Below are positions 44,762 to 54,327 of a stretch of DNA of 64,000 nucleotides, in pieces. This DNA comes from Enterococcus pseudoavium NBRC 100491. Its GTDB lineage: Bacteria; Bacillota; Bacilli; Lactobacillales; Enterococcaceae. Location of the stretch: assembly GCF_001544295.1 (NCBI RefSeq), contig NZ_BCQF01000001.1, forward strand, positions 124,001-188,000. The letters run 5' to 3'. Under the pieces are notes generated by a model. That model saw nothing but the letters and a program-made list of their open reading frames with translations. It had not been told where the DNA came from and did no database searches. The translations under genes were made by a program, and so were the position numbers. Numbering within the stretch: the stretch's first letter is position 1; every line of letters begins with the position of its first letter.

Positions 44762-46009
44762 TTAATTTTTATTTAGAATTGCTCGCCGGACCAAATCCAA
44801 TCCCTTCATCACAGAGCTATGACGAACATATGAACGATCCCGAGTGAAATGATTTTCAGTGATAATCGTTTCACCGTCTTTTTGAGCCAAGGCGATGTAA
44901 ACCGTTCCTTTAGGTTTTCCTTCTAAGTCAGTTGGGCCAGCTACGCCGGTGAAAGATAAGGCATAATCGGTCGCAGCCAGACGCAATGCCGCTTCCGCCA
45001 TTTCTTTTGCACACTCTTCACTGACGACGCCAAATTGTTCTAATAGCCCTGGATCGATACCTAAAAAGCGGGATTTGGTTTCTTTAGAATAGGTCACAAA
45101 ACCACCAGGAAAGACCTCAGATACGCCAGGAATCGTTCCTAAAGTCGCTTGAAACTCACCAGCAGTCAAACTTTCGGCTGCTGTGATGCTTAAATTCTTT
45201 TCTCTTAATAAATTCACTACAACTTCAACTAGACTGTTCTCTTCCCCATAACCGTAGAAAAAGGCTCCAACTTTTGCCATGATTTCGGTCTCTGCCTGAT
45301 CTAACAACGTTTTGGCTGATAGCTCATCTTCAGTCTTAGCGGTAATTCGTAGGGTCACTTCATTCGGCTTGGCATAAGGCGCAATCGTCGGATTTGACTG
45401 ATGTTCGATCATTTCTGCTAAATCCGTTACTAATTGCGATTCCCCGATGCCAAAGAAACGTAGTACACGGGAAGTCAATTTTTCTGCTGATGGAAATTCC
45501 TTTTCTAGTAATGGTCGCGCTTGCTCCAAAAACATTGGTTTCAATTCACTTGGTGGTCCGGGCAATAAGATATAATTATTCTTCTCCCCTTTATATAGAC
45601 AGCCAATCGCTAAGCCGGTTCGGTTCGGTAAGGCGATCCCATCCTGTAACGTCTCGATTTGCCTTAAGTTATTTGGTGTCATGGTGCTTTGACGTTGGGC
45701 AAAGAAGTCCTGTAACGCTACTAACCCAGCTTGATTTTGAACCAGTGGGACACCTACATGATCGGCTAAAACATTTTTCGTTAAATCATCATCCGTTGGC
45801 CCCAACCCACCACACAAAATAATCAATTCACTGCGAGTATCGGCTAGCTGCAACAATTCTTCTAAACGTTGGGGATTATCCCCTACAACTGTATGATAAT
45901 AGACTTCGACACCCATATCTGCTAATTTTTCTGACAAGAAGGTGGCATTCGTATTCACAACTTGCCCCAATAAAAGTTCTGTCCCTACAGCAATAATTTC
46001 TGCTTTCAT
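44762..46009 (-). CDS. cinA: CinA, nicotinamide mononucleotide deamidase-related
   Basis: A 415-residue protein with an N-terminal molybdopterin-binding-like domain ([35 protein letters not shown]) and a C-terminal CinA domain ([38 protein letters not shown]), which carries NMN amidohydrolase activity in well-studied members. In naturally competent relatives cinA is a late competence gene co-transcribed with recA. It lies between pgsA and recA. Confidence 0.94.
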   Translation of the reverse strand: MKAEIIAVGTELLLGQVVNTNATFLSEKLADMGVEVYYHTVVGDNPQRLEELLQLADTRSELIILCGGLGPTDDDLTKNVLADHVGVPLVQNQAGLVALQDFFAQRQSTMTPNNLRQIETLQDGIALPNRTGLAIGCLYKGEKNNYILLPGPPSELKPMFLEQARPLLEKEFPSAEKLTSRVLRFFGIGESQLVTDLAEMIEHQSNPTIAPYAKPNEVTLRITAKTEDELSAKTLLDQAETEIMAKVGAFFYGYGEENSLVEVVVNLLREKNLSITAAESLTAGEFQATLGTIPGVSEVFPGGFVTYSKETKSRFLGIDPGLLEQFGVVSEECAKEMAEAALRLAATDYALSFTGVAGPTDLEGKPKGTVYIALAQKDGETIITENHFTRDRSYVRHSSVMKGLDLVRRAILNKN

Positions 46010-46056
46010 TTCTTCCTCTTCTTTCTAAGATACGCCATTTTTTCTCAACTATAACA

Positions 46057-46100
46057 GAAAAAAACGATCAGAACGATAGATTTTCCACCGTGCTGACCGT
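46057..46100 (-). terminator. Terminator after pgsA
   Basis: On the minus strand ACGGTCAG/CTGATCGT with G-U pairing, followed by TTTTTTT. It begins just past the pgsA stop. Confidence 0.7.
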
Positions 46101-46105
46101 CTTTT

Positions 46106-46687
46106 TTACATTGATCCTTTAAAAAGCGCTGTGTTTTTGGCAAAGTAGTCATAGCCTGAATAAACGGTGAAGAATAAGCAGACGTATAACATGATTTGAT
46201 CCATTGGAATTCCGATAAAATTAAAAGGGACATTGTTTAAGTACAGCAGTACGATCCCAACCATTTGAGTAGCCGTTTTGATTTTCCCAGGCATAGCTGC
46301 CGCCATCACACCGCCACCTTGCTCTACGATTAATAACCGTAAACCCGTTACTGCTAACTCGCGACAAACGATGATCGCAATCACCCAAGCAGGGGCTTTG
46401 CCTTGTTCGACTAAAATAATGAAGGCTGTCATCACCAACATTTTATCAGCTAACGGGTCGGCAAACTTCCCGAAGTTTGTCACTAATCCCCGGGCACGAG
46501 CGATCTTGCCATCTAAATGGTCTGTATAACTAGCTAATGCGAAGATAATTGCACCTACCAGCTGAGTCACAGCCAAACTTGTATTACCAACTTGCAAAGT
46601 TCCCCAATCCCAAGGGGCTAAAACGATCACCATAAACAAAGGAATCATAAAGATCCGAATGACCGTCAATTTATTTGGTAAATTCAT
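46106..46687 (-). CDS. pgsA: CDP-diacylglycerol-glycerol-3-phosphate 3-phosphatidyltransferase
   Basis: Makes phosphatidylglycerol phosphate, the committed step to PG, the substrate of MprF. The 193-residue membrane protein has the CDP-alcohol phosphatidyltransferase motif D-G-x2-A-R-x8-G-x3-D-x3-D (DGKIARARGLVTNFGKFADPLADK, about residues 58-80) and several hydrophobic helices. It follows rodZ by 29 bp, as in many Firmicutes. Confidence 0.95.
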   Translation of the reverse strand: MNLPNKLTVIRIFMIPLFMVIVLAPWDWGTLQVGNTSLAVTQLVGAIIFALASYTDHLDGKIARARGLVTNFGKFADPLADKMLVMTAFIILVEQGKAPAWVIAIIVCRELAVTGLRLLIVEQGGGVMAAAMPGKIKTATQMVGIVLLYLNNVPFNFIGIPMDQIMLYVCLFFTVYSGYDYFAKNTALFKGSM

Positions 46688-46716
46688 TATTGTTTCCTCC
46701 TAATCCTATTAACCGG

Positions 46717-47577
46717 TTAAGACGCATAAGCAACATTCAACGTCACATTTTTTTGCAGTAACGAATCCCCCGGCTGGAAGTCAAGCCCTTGATCGTTAAC
46801 TTTGATTTCAGCGTACTTCGCTATCCCAACAGTGAGAACCGCTTGTGCGGCATCCGCAGGTAATTCAGTCGTTTGGGATTCGCCTGGCTGTAGCGTATAT
46901 TGATACACCAATGCTCCATTGATCTGGACACCAACCCACACACGTTCTTTCCCAGTGAAAGTGATTTTTAGCGGTTTCTCCGCATGCTCCACTTTCATCG
47001 TTGCGGCATTGGCGGTATTGTTCTCCATCGATAAAGCCATTTTTGGTTTTTCCGGTGGCTTCGACGATTCTACCGGTTTAGGTTGCGAAGAGACCTTCTC
47101 CGGCGTGGTCGAAGAGACGCCAGAACGTTCTACTTGGACAGAACTACTTTCGGGAATGATTGCAGTTTCTTGATGATCTAACCAAGTCATGTAGCCTACC
47201 ACCGCGATAATCGCTAACGCCACCAAGCCCAAGACAATCATCGGCAAGGTTGCTTCGAAACGGGCCCGATTAGGGTTTCCAGTATGTTTATTTTTCCTAA
47301 GTCCCTCTACTGTTTCCAGTTCTGGATAAGAAGGTAATGGCCGATCTTTGCCATCTAACACATCGATTAAATGAGCGCCGTCAAGATTTACTTCATCAGC
47401 ATATTGGCGAATAAATGTCCGCAAATAATAATCACTAGGCAATTCTTGAAAATCGTTTTCCTCAATTGCCAGCAAATAACGCTTTTGAATTTTCGTGCGC
47501 TGTTGCAGCTCATCTAAACTGATTTTTTTATCGATCCGGGCTTTGCGTAACGTTTCTCCAATATTAATACTCGCCAC
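46717..47577 (-). CDS. rodZ: RodZ-like cell-shape protein
   Basis: A 286-residue bitopic membrane protein: a cytoplasmic HTH_25 domain (residues about 5-70: GETLRKARIDKKISLDELQQRTKIQKRYL), one membrane helix (about 110-132), a Ser/Pro-rich external linker, and a DUF4115 domain (about 195-285). In rods it links MreB to wall synthesis; in cocci the homologue's role is less clear. The start is GTG at 47577. It heads the rodZ-pgsA pair. Confidence 0.9.
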   Translation of the reverse strand: MASINIGETLRKARIDKKISLDELQQRTKIQKRYLLAIEENDFQELPSDYYLRTFIRQYADEVNLDGAHLIDVLDGKDRPLPSYPELETVEGLRKNKHTGNPNRARFEATLPMIVLGLVALAIIAVVGYMTWLDHQETAIIPESSSVQVERSGVSSTTPEKVSSQPKPVESSKPPEKPKMALSMENNTANAATMKVEHAEKPLKITFTGKERVWVGVQINGALVYQYTLQPGESQTTELPADAAQAVLTVGIAKYAEIKVNDQGLDFQPGDSLLQKNVTLNVAYAS

Positions 47578-47833
47578 TTGCTTCTCTACTCCTAATTCGT
47601 ATTAAAGTACTTATTTTCTCTCAATGAAAAAAACAAAGGTTATTTCCATACCATCTATCAGCCAACTAGCCATGTTAAATCAAACTAACTCCTGTTAGAA
47701 ATGGTCTTTTCCAAAATCACTGAAAATACTTTCATCTTTGTTTGGCATCCGATTCCACTAATCACAATAAATTACCAAGTGGAACTCACAAAGTTGACGG
47801 GACATTTTCATTCAGCTTAAAGCCGTCGCTTTC

Positions 47834-48559
47834 TTATTCCATCCAGCCGCCAGCGACAGGTAAAACAATCCCCGTCGTATAGCTAGCCTCTTTAGAAAAC
47901 AAGTACAGACAAGCTGCCGCAATTTCTTTTGGGTCGGCTAAGCGTCCCAAAGGAATCTCCGCTTTTAAATCCTGTAACTCCTGCGGCTCCCAATTATCAT
48001 TCATTTTTGTTTGTACGGCGCCAGGAGCGACTACATTGACCGTAATCCCTAAGGTCGCCACTTCCTTGGCGTAGGCTTTTGCGAAGGCCTCCTGAGCACC
48101 TTTTACAGCGCTATAAACAGTCTCCATACTACTGCCTCGGTGTCCATAGACTGAGCCAATAAAAACAACTCGCCCATTGCTGCCAACCGCCAGCTTATTC
48201 TGCAGTCCTTGCAACAATAGCAGCGGGGTCTTCAAATGGACTTGCCACAAGGCTTCCATCTGGTCTGCTTTAGTTTCCGGTAATAGCTCGTAAAAAGTAA
48301 ATCCCGACGCAAAAACAATTCCATCTACCTGAAATAATTGGTCTAGAAAGCGTGGAATTTCTGCTTCTTTCAACATGTCTAAGGATACCATAAAAAAATC
48401 TTGCTGAGGATAACGTTTCTGTAAGTCTGAAACGAAATTTAAAACTTTTTCTTTTTGCTGATTATAGTGGCAGTAGAGCGACCAGCCTTGTCCAGCTAAT
48501 TTTTCACAAACAGACTGACCAATATCTCCGCTGGCCCCCATTACTAAGGCATAAGGCAT
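47834..48559 (-). CDS. ymfI: SDR-family oxidoreductase YmfI (EF-P modification)
   Basis: A short-chain dehydrogenase of 241 residues. The cofactor loop is GASGDIGQ (residues about 8-15), and the catalytic S-Y-x3-K set is FIGSVYG...YSAVKGAQEA. The ATG at 48559 follows AAGGAGG and lies 1 bp after the ymfH stop. By synteny with Bacillus it is YmfI, the reductase that forms 5-aminopentanol-modified elongation factor P. Confidence 0.87.
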   Translation of the reverse strand: MPYALVMGASGDIGQSVCEKLAGQGWSLYCHYNQQKEKVLNFVSDLQKRYPQQDFFMVSLDMLKEAEIPRFLDQLFQVDGIVFASGFTFYELLPETKADQMEALWQVHLKTPLLLLQGLQNKLAVGSNGRVVFIGSVYGHRGSSMETVYSAVKGAQEAFAKAYAKEVATLGITVNVVAPGAVQTKMNDNWEPQELQDLKAEIPLGRLADPKEIAAACLYLFSKEASYTTGIVLPVAGGWME

Positions 48560-48560
48560 C

Positions 48561-49853
48561 TTAGGCCTCCTTATCCATATAAAAGCGTGTAAAGGCTGGT
48601 TCTTTAATAAATAGTTCACCGGCTGCCAAAACATCGGCCAGTGTAATTTCTTGAATAATTTCCGGCATATCAAACAAGGTCCATTCACCAAATAATGTTT
48701 GGGTAAATTGATTGGCGACATATTCTAATGAATTTAATGATTGGAAGTATTTTCCTAACATTTTTTTCTTTAACAAAGCCAGATTTTTTTCATTAATCTC
48801 AGGGTCACTAGAAAAGTGCAACAAAATCTCTGATAGGCGATCGGCTAGTTTTTGGGGTTCTTCGCTATCACCACCGAAATCAGCAAAATAGAAGCTACGA
48901 TCCATTGAAAATTCATAACCGAAACTATCGTCCAATAACCCTTCGTTATAAAGACGTAAATAATTCTGTGAGGTAGTTCCCACTAGTAATTGTAGCAACA
49001 AATCAATTGAGACTTTAAACACCAGCCGCTCCTTGTCATCTTTGGGAAGCTCTGCCAGTCCTTTGATCCCGACAATTGCTTTGGGTACCGTGATTGGCAT
49101 TTTTTCTTCACTAAGCGGAATGATTTCCTCCACGGTCTCTTCTGGAAAACGCCGTTGAATTGGTTCGGGTTGTTCAAAGTTTTTCTTCTCTTGATTTGTA
49201 CGAATGAACGCCATCAACGCTTCCGGCTCTAAATTTCCCACAACAAACAGTGTCATGTTGCTGGGATGATAAAAAGTGTTGTAGCAAGTATACAAATCCT
49301 CTGCTGTAATCTGGGCAATCGAATCAATCGTCCCAGCAATATCAATGTGCAACGGATGCTTTGGATACATATTTTTTAGAATTGCAAAAAACTGCTGCCA
49401 GTTTGGATCATCTTGATACATTTGGATTTCTTGACCAATGATTCCTTGTTCTTTTTTCACAGATTCTTCCGTAAAATAAGGCGTTTGAACAAAATCCAAT
49501 AATGTTGCTAAATTCAATTCCAGCTGGTCGGTCGTGGAAAATAGATAGCTGGTTCGCGTAAAACTAGTAAAAGCATTGGCTGAAGCACCTTGTTCGCCAA
49601 ATTTTTGGAACACATCGCCGTCTTCCTTTTCAAACATCTTATGTTCTAGAAAATGAGCGATGCCATCGGGTACTTTGATGTAATCCGTTCCACCGCGAGG
49701 GATGAATTCATTATCGATTGATCCATAATTCGTACTGAATAAGCCGTACGTCTTATGATAGCCGGCCTTTGGCAATAAATAAACAGTCAGTCCATTCGGC
49801 AAGACTTCTTTATATAAAGTTTCATTGATTTTTTGATACGCTAATTTATCCAT
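48561..49853 (-). CDS. ymfH: M16-family zinc peptidase YmfH
   Basis: A pitrilysin-type metallopeptidase of 430 residues. The inverted zinc motif HFLEH (about residues 67-71) and the downstream glutamate in QEIQMYQDDP are present, so it is the active partner. The ATG at 49853 has GGAGG eight bases upstream and overlaps the end of ymfF by 8 nt. It pairs with the inactive YmfF. Confidence 0.9.
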   Translation of the reverse strand: MDKLAYQKINETLYKEVLPNGLTVYLLPKAGYHKTYGLFSTNYGSIDNEFIPRGGTDYIKVPDGIAHFLEHKMFEKEDGDVFQKFGEQGASANAFTSFTRTSYLFSTTDQLELNLATLLDFVQTPYFTEESVKKEQGIIGQEIQMYQDDPNWQQFFAILKNMYPKHPLHIDIAGTIDSIAQITAEDLYTCYNTFYHPSNMTLFVVGNLEPEALMAFIRTNQEKKNFEQPEPIQRRFPEETVEEIIPLSEEKMPITVPKAIVGIKGLAELPKDDKERLVFKVSIDLLLQLLVGTTSQNYLRLYNEGLLDDSFGYEFSMDRSFYFADFGGDSEEPQKLADRLSEILLHFSSDPEINEKNLALLKKKMLGKYFQSLNSLEYVANQFTQTLFGEWTLFDMPEIIQEITLADVLAAGELFIKEPAFTRFYMDKEA

Positions 49854-51108
49854 TTTGCTGTCCTCCATCTAAAAAGAAGATTGCTTGCAAACGAATTTTT
49901 TTCGCAACTTTTTGCACATCTTCTGGTGTCACAGCTGCCAAACGTCGTAGCCATTCTTCGTCTGTCAGTTTACTTTGCGGCAACCACTGGGCCAAATAGG
50001 TCGTCTCAATCGTATTTTGCATACTATCTAGGCCTAGTAAATAATGATTTTTCAGCATCGCCTTTGTTTGCTGGAAGGCCAATTCCGTAAAGTTTCCTTT
50101 TTGCAGTTCAATTAATTGTTCCCCAATTAAATGCAAAACTTTTTCGCGATTTTGGCCATTAATTCCCGTTTGAACTTGCAAATAACCGCGGAAGGTATCA
50201 AGGGAACTCGATGCATAATACGCCAGACTCGCTTTTTCGCGAACATTCATAAATAATTTTGAATGAGGAAAACCGCCAAATAATCCGTTAAAGACTAACA
50301 AGGCAAAACGATCGGTGTCTTCGTAATAAACATCCGTTGCATACGCTAAGTTCAATTTCGCTTGGGTCACAGGTTCTTGCACTTGCTGTTCACGGATCAC
50401 ATTGTCATTTATTTGCGAATAGTAAATCTCTGGAGAACGTTCTTCCCGCGCTTTAAAGGGCAACCCTTTAAATAGCTCAGCGATTTCCGCTTCTTCCACG
50501 TCGCCAATCACAAACAGATCCACTTGATCCTGATCAATCATTTCTTGATAATAAGCAGCTAATCCATCACTTGTTTCCGCAACCAGATCTACCACTGTCC
50601 CAAAGCTCGGTAATTTTTGTGCTTCATCGGTGAAGTAAGTCTCCTTAATCTTCAAAGAAGCCATCGTTTGTTTATCTTCTTGTAAAGTCTCAATATAACT
50701 TTTTAGATTTTCTTTTTCTAATTGAAACGTCTGTTCATCAAATTTCCCGTTACGGATATTGGGATAAAACAAAACTTCACGTAAAAAATCCAGTGCTGCC
50801 GGCAATAGTTGTGGATCATCCACATATTTACCATTGACGACGCCTAAACCGACATCTAGCCAATGCAAATTGCCCTTTCGTCCCACATTTAAACCAAAAC
50901 TGGCACCATAAAGATCTGCCAGTTGCGCACTCAACTGTGTCTGATCTGGATAGCGCAGAGAGTTCGTCTCCAATAAATTGGCTAAAAGTGCTCGCTTGGT
51001 CATGATTTCTTTTGTTAAACGGGTAGTGAAACGCCCGTAGATTTGGATCGTTTTATATTTTTGAGTCGCAATCACGTGCAATCGCACGCCCTTTTTAAGT
51101 TCGATCAT
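49846..51108 (-). CDS. ymfF: M16-family peptidase-like protein YmfF (inactive partner)
   Basis: A 420-residue M16 homologue that lacks the HxxEH zinc motif; the equivalent region reads TKRALLANLLETNSLRYPD. It therefore probably forms a heterodimer with YmfH as the non-catalytic subunit. The R/Y pair typical of M16 C-domains is in the second half. It is first in the ymfF-ymfH-ymfI set. The 370-bp gap to mscL holds no gene, only a partly repeated leader-like sequence. Confidence 0.88.
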   Translation of the reverse strand: MIELKKGVRLHVIATQKYKTIQIYGRFTTRLTKEIMTKRALLANLLETNSLRYPDQTQLSAQLADLYGASFGLNVGRKGNLHWLDVGLGVVNGKYVDDPQLLPAALDFLREVLFYPNIRNGKFDEQTFQLEKENLKSYIETLQEDKQTMASLKIKETYFTDEAQKLPSFGTVVDLVAETSDGLAAYYQEMIDQDQVDLFVIGDVEEAEIAELFKGLPFKAREERSPEIYYSQINDNVIREQQVQEPVTQAKLNLAYATDVYYEDTDRFALLVFNGLFGGFPHSKLFMNVREKASLAYYASSSLDTFRGYLQVQTGINGQNREKVLHLIGEQLIELQKGNFTELAFQQTKAMLKNHYLLGLDSMQNTIETTYLAQWLPQSKLTDEEWLRRLAAVTPEDVQKVAKKIRLQAIFFLDGGQQNG

Positions 51109-51506
51109 AGTATCGCTCCTTATTCCTAATATTGTATTTATTTTTCTTGTAGAAAAATAAGTTTGCTGTTCAGATTATCTATCCACCAACTAGTCACGTT
51201 CCATTACGCGAACTTCCTTTTAGAAAAGACTTTTACCCTCGTTTCACGGATGATTTCACTAATTCTATTAAAATCCGAAGGCGCCTTGATAAGGTTAGAC
51301 TAGCCGCCCGATTCCTATTACTATTTTTCCATAAAAAAAGGCTAGCTAATTCTTATTTGTTAAGGCTAATTATAGCACAGGCGGGGGTTAAGGACTGGAA
51401 TCAGACTTAGTCACTAGCCCCTTTTATTTCTAATTTTTTTCTTCTTTCGCTATACTAAAATCATAGATATAAATTAATCTTTAGTATGGAAGAGAGGAGT
51501 GACACG

Positions 51507-51950
51507 ATGATTAAGGAATTTAAAGAGTTCTTAATGCGTGGCAATGTCTTAGACTTGGCTGTTGGTGTAGTAATCGGGACTGCCTTTACTGCCATTGTGA
51601 CGAATGTCGTTGATGGCTTGATTACCCCACTAGTCGGTTTAATCGTTTCATTATTTACAAAGGGGAAAGATTTAGAAGAAGCCATGTCCGTCTTGGACTG
51701 GTCGCCAGTTAAAGGGGTGACCTTCGCTTTTGGTGATGTTATCAGTGCTTTAATCACCTTTATTATCACCGGTTTTGTGCTATTTTTAATAGTTAAAGCT
51801 GCTAATAAAGCCAAAGATGCCACTCATAAACATGAAGAACCTGAAATTGCTGTTCCAACTGCCGAAGATTACTTGGCAGATATTCGCGATCTTTTAGTGG
51901 AACAAAATAAAATCACTGATTTAAAAGAAGACCCAAACACAGACAAATAA
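51507..51950 (+). CDS. mscL: Large-conductance mechanosensitive channel
   Basis: An emergency valve for osmotic downshock. The ATG at 51507 (MIKEFKEFLMRGNVLDLAVGVVIGTAF) follows GAGAGGAG and gives 147 residues. Two membrane helices are visible (about residues 14-45 and 70-100), with the pore-lining hydrophobic segment in the first and a charged C-terminal bundle. It is monocistronic. A weak promoter TTCTAA-N17-TATACT may lie at 51428-51456. Confidence 0.96.
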   Translation: MIKEFKEFLMRGNVLDLAVGVVIGTAFTAIVTNVVDGLITPLVGLIVSLFTKGKDLEEAMSVLDWSPVKGVTFAFGDVISALITFIITGFVLFLIVKAANKAKDATHKHEEPEIAVPTAEDYLADIRDLLVEQNKITDLKEDPNTDK

Positions 51951-51980
51951 AAACCATGGAGCACCTGCTCCATGGTTTTT
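51949..51980. terminator. Two-way terminator between mscL and veg
   Basis: A 14-bp perfect stem AAAAACCATGGAGC/GCTCCATGGTTTTT with an ACCT loop. Its edges touch the stop codons of both convergent genes. Confidence 0.9.
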
Positions 51981-52224
51981 AAATTGCTTCTGTTAAAAAT
52001 TCGATTTCTACTGTGCGAGTCAATACATCGGAATAGCTGTATGAAACACGTTCGAAAGAATTTTCTTCTGGATCCAAATCGACAACAAACACTGAAGGAT
52101 ATGTCTCAGTTAAGATTCCTTTGCGTTGTGTCTGGCGCTTGCGTCCCGTTTGAGCTACAAGCATGATTGGCGCACCAATCCGGTCTTCCAAGTTCTTCTT
52201 GATAGACGATAAAGTTGTTGGCAT
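51979..52224 (-). CDS. veg: Veg family protein
   Basis: A small protein of 81 residues, close to the Bacillus Veg family (MPTTLSSIKKNLEDRIGAPIMLVAQTGRKR). Veg is highly transcribed in Bacillus and promotes biofilm gene expression by an unclear route. The ATG at 52224 has GAGGTG six bases upstream; the GTG three codons earlier overlaps it. Confidence 0.9.
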   Translation of the reverse strand: MPTTLSSIKKNLEDRIGAPIMLVAQTGRKRQTQRKGILTETYPSVFVVDLDPEENSFERVSYSYSDVLTRTVEIEFLTEAI

Positions 52225-52330
52225 ACAGTTCACCTCAATTTATATTATACCACAAATCCAAAACTTTTCAATGTAGCATAAGATAAAAAGAAATGCAACT
52301 TTCTAATCAATTCTGAACTTGACTGTTAAC

Positions 52331-52888
52331 TTAACTAATCGTGCTGTTAAGTTTTTTCTTTATTTTATTTTTCGTGCGGTTTAATGCATTTTGGACCGCT
52401 TTTTCAGGTTCCGCCAAGCGCTGTGCGATGACATCAGGGTCCTCGCCCTTTAAATAATAATACAAGGACTGTTTTTCTAAATCGGAGAGTGGGATTTCCC
52501 CCGCCAGCAGTTGCTCGCTAATGCAAATATTTTCTTCCATGAATCCATGATATTGAAACTGTTCACTAAAAGCTTCCATTCCGACTTTTTCAATCGAGAC
52601 CGCTTGTTGCTGCGCCAATCGCTTTTTCGCTTGCTGGCGTCGTAAAAGCGACCGAATCCGATTTTCAAAAATCATCTTGTAGTAAAGACCAAACGTCGTC
52701 CCACGACCTTGACGATAACTATTCATCGCATCATTCAAGGCGATCCGACCTTCTTGCAGCCAATCATCGTAATCAAAATCCCGAATCGCATAACGTGATT
52801 GCATACTATAAACAACCGGTAAATACTGACTAAACATCTTTTCAAAAGTATCCTCATCAAACTCTTTCAAATATGTTGGTTCTTTCAT
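52331..52888 (-). CDS. sigH: SigH/ComX-type alternative sigma factor
   Basis: A 185-residue sigma-70 family protein with region 2 (residues about 15-85: FSQYLPVVYSMQSRYAIRDFDYDDWLQEGRIALNDAMNSY) and a region 4-like end (IPLSDLEKQSLYYYLKGEDPDVIAQRL). The ATG at 52888 follows GAGGGGAG. Its place after cysS-mrnC-rlmB-rae1 matches Bacillus sigH, so it is the SigH/ComX equivalent. In streptococci this factor drives late competence genes; whether it acts here is unknown. Confidence 0.85.
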   Translation of the reverse strand: MKEPTYLKEFDEDTFEKMFSQYLPVVYSMQSRYAIRDFDYDDWLQEGRIALNDAMNSYRQGRGTTFGLYYKMIFENRIRSLLRRQQAKKRLAQQQAVSIEKVGMEAFSEQFQYHGFMEENICISEQLLAGEIPLSDLEKQSLYYYLKGEDPDVIAQRLAEPEKAVQNALNRTKNKIKKKLNSTIS

Positions 52889-52960
52889 TTTCCACACTCC
52901 CCTCTCAACAATTAAAAGCATACACGTTGAGAAGCGTGAAGGGGAAAATAATTCGTCAAT

Positions 52961-53488
52961 TTACTTTTTTTGGCTCAATTCGTCCAGTTTTTGCGACAAT
53001 TTTTGTAATTGTTCATTATTCCAAGGAGAATTGCGGCGAAAATTTTGATAATGCGTATCTTCTGTATCCCCAGTAATCATTGCTTCCGTTTGCTGAACTG
53101 ACTTGTAGAGTTCACGTGCCGATGTCCGCAGAGCCCCTTGGGAGAATATCGTCCATTGTTCCGCTAAATCACTTGTCGCTACTGTCACCTGGGTCAAACG
53201 ATCGTTCAGCTCACCAGCAATTCTTTCAATATAACTGTCAGCCGTCTCATCTTCTTTGGTAAAGACCACTGTCAGCTGATATTTTTTATAACTTTGGGTA
53301 ATCCCCGGCACAAATTGGGCATCAAAAACAACGATCGTCTCTAAACCTTGATATTTTGCGAAATTAGAAAGGCGAAACAAAAGGGCCTCACGTGCTTCTT
53401 CTAAGCGATCTTGATTTTTCAATGTCGTTAATTCCGGCCATGCACCAATCATGTTGTAACCATCAACGATCAGCAGCTGTTTTTTCAT
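52961..53488 (-). CDS. rae1: Rae1/YacP ribosome-associated endonuclease
   Basis: A 175-residue NYN (PIN-like) domain protein with LLIVDGYNMIGAWPEL, VVFDAQF and VATSDLAEQ, the acidic sites of the nuclease fold. In Bacillus, Rae1 cuts mRNA in the ribosomal A site. The start overlaps the rlmB stop (TGATG), so translation is coupled. Confidence 0.9.
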   Translation of the reverse strand: MKKQLLIVDGYNMIGAWPELTTLKNQDRLEEAREALLFRLSNFAKYQGLETIVVFDAQFVPGITQSYKKYQLTVVFTKEDETADSYIERIAGELNDRLTQVTVATSDLAEQWTIFSQGALRTSARELYKSVQQTEAMITGDTEDTHYQNFRRNSPWNNEQLQKLSQKLDELSQKK

Positions 53489-54327
53489 CACAGCTCACTT
53501 CGCTTTCGGAAGACCTCATACATCAATAGACCAGCGGCTACGCCGGCATTCAAACTTTGAACGTGTCCAGTCATCGGGATTGTCAGCATTTCATCGACTT
53601 CTTTTTTCAAGCCGGCGCTCATGCCCTTACCTTCATTACCGATGATCAAAGCAATCGGTCCAGTGACTTTCCACTGGCGATAGTCCGTGCCTTCCATATC
53701 TGTCCCAAAGATCCAATAGCCTGCATCTTTTAATTGTTTGATACTTTGAGCCAAATTCGTTACTCGTGCAATCGGTACATATTCCACGGCTCCAGTAGAA
53801 GCCTTGGTGACAACTGGTGTAATCCCAACTGAACGATGCTTAGGAATAATTACACCCGAGACACCGCTCGCATCTGCCGTTCTTAAGATCGAACCAAAGT
53901 TATGAGGATCTTCTAAACTATCCAAGATCAATAGGAACGGTGCTTCTTCAGAAGTCGTTTTTGCCAGCAGATCTTCTAGTGTTAAATATTCATACGGCGT
54001 AATACCTAAAACGATTCCTTGATGAACCCCGCCATCACTTAATATATCTAATTTTTGTTTAGGAACCCATTTCACTGGTACCGCCTGTTCCTTGGCTAAA
54101 CTTTTCAATTGATTAATCTTATCCCCATGGGCATCTTCTTGTATGAATAATTTATTCCCTCGCCCAGCCTGTAAGGCCTCCACACTGGCATGATGACCAA
54201 AGACAAAATTATTTTCTTCTACTTCACTCGTCTCTAGCTCTTTAGAATACTCTTTCCCTCGATTGCTTCTTTTGGGATTGTTCCGTTCATTTCCTCGTCG
54301 CTGTTTTCTATCCTTCAATTGCTTCAC
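53488..54327 (-). CDS. rlmB: 23S rRNA 2'-O-methyltransferase RlmB (SpoU family)
   Basis: Methylates G2251 of 23S rRNA in E. coli. The 279-residue protein has a basic N-terminal extension (about 1-40), a substrate-binding domain (VFGHHASVEALQAGR), and the knotted SPOUT domain with LDSLEDPHNFGSILRTADASG and IGNEGKGMS and SLNAGVAAG. The start is GTG at 54327, seven bases after GGAG, overlapping mrnC by 20 nt. Confidence 0.93.
   Translation of the reverse strand: MKQLKDRKQRRGNERNNPKRSNRGKEYSKELETSEVEENNFVFGHHASVEALQAGRGNKLFIQEDAHGDKINQLKSLAKEQAVPVKWVPKQKLDILSDGGVHQGIVLGITPYEYLTLEDLLAKTTSEEAPFLLILDSLEDPHNFGSILRTADASGVSGVIIPKHRSVGITPVVTKASTGAVEYVPIARVTNLAQSIKQLKDAGYWIFGTDMEGTDYRQWKVTGPIALIIGNEGKGMSAGLKKEVDEMLTIPMTGHVQSLNAGVAAGLLMYEVFRKRSEL

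Noticed and set aside
48560-48721. 54-residue N-terminal extension of YmfI
   Set aside because: It overlaps ymfH in another frame; the cofactor loop and AAGGAGG site fix the start at 48559.
51460-51823. Open frame of 120 codons antisense to mscL
   Set aside because: A low-complexity mirror of the channel gene with no supporting signals.
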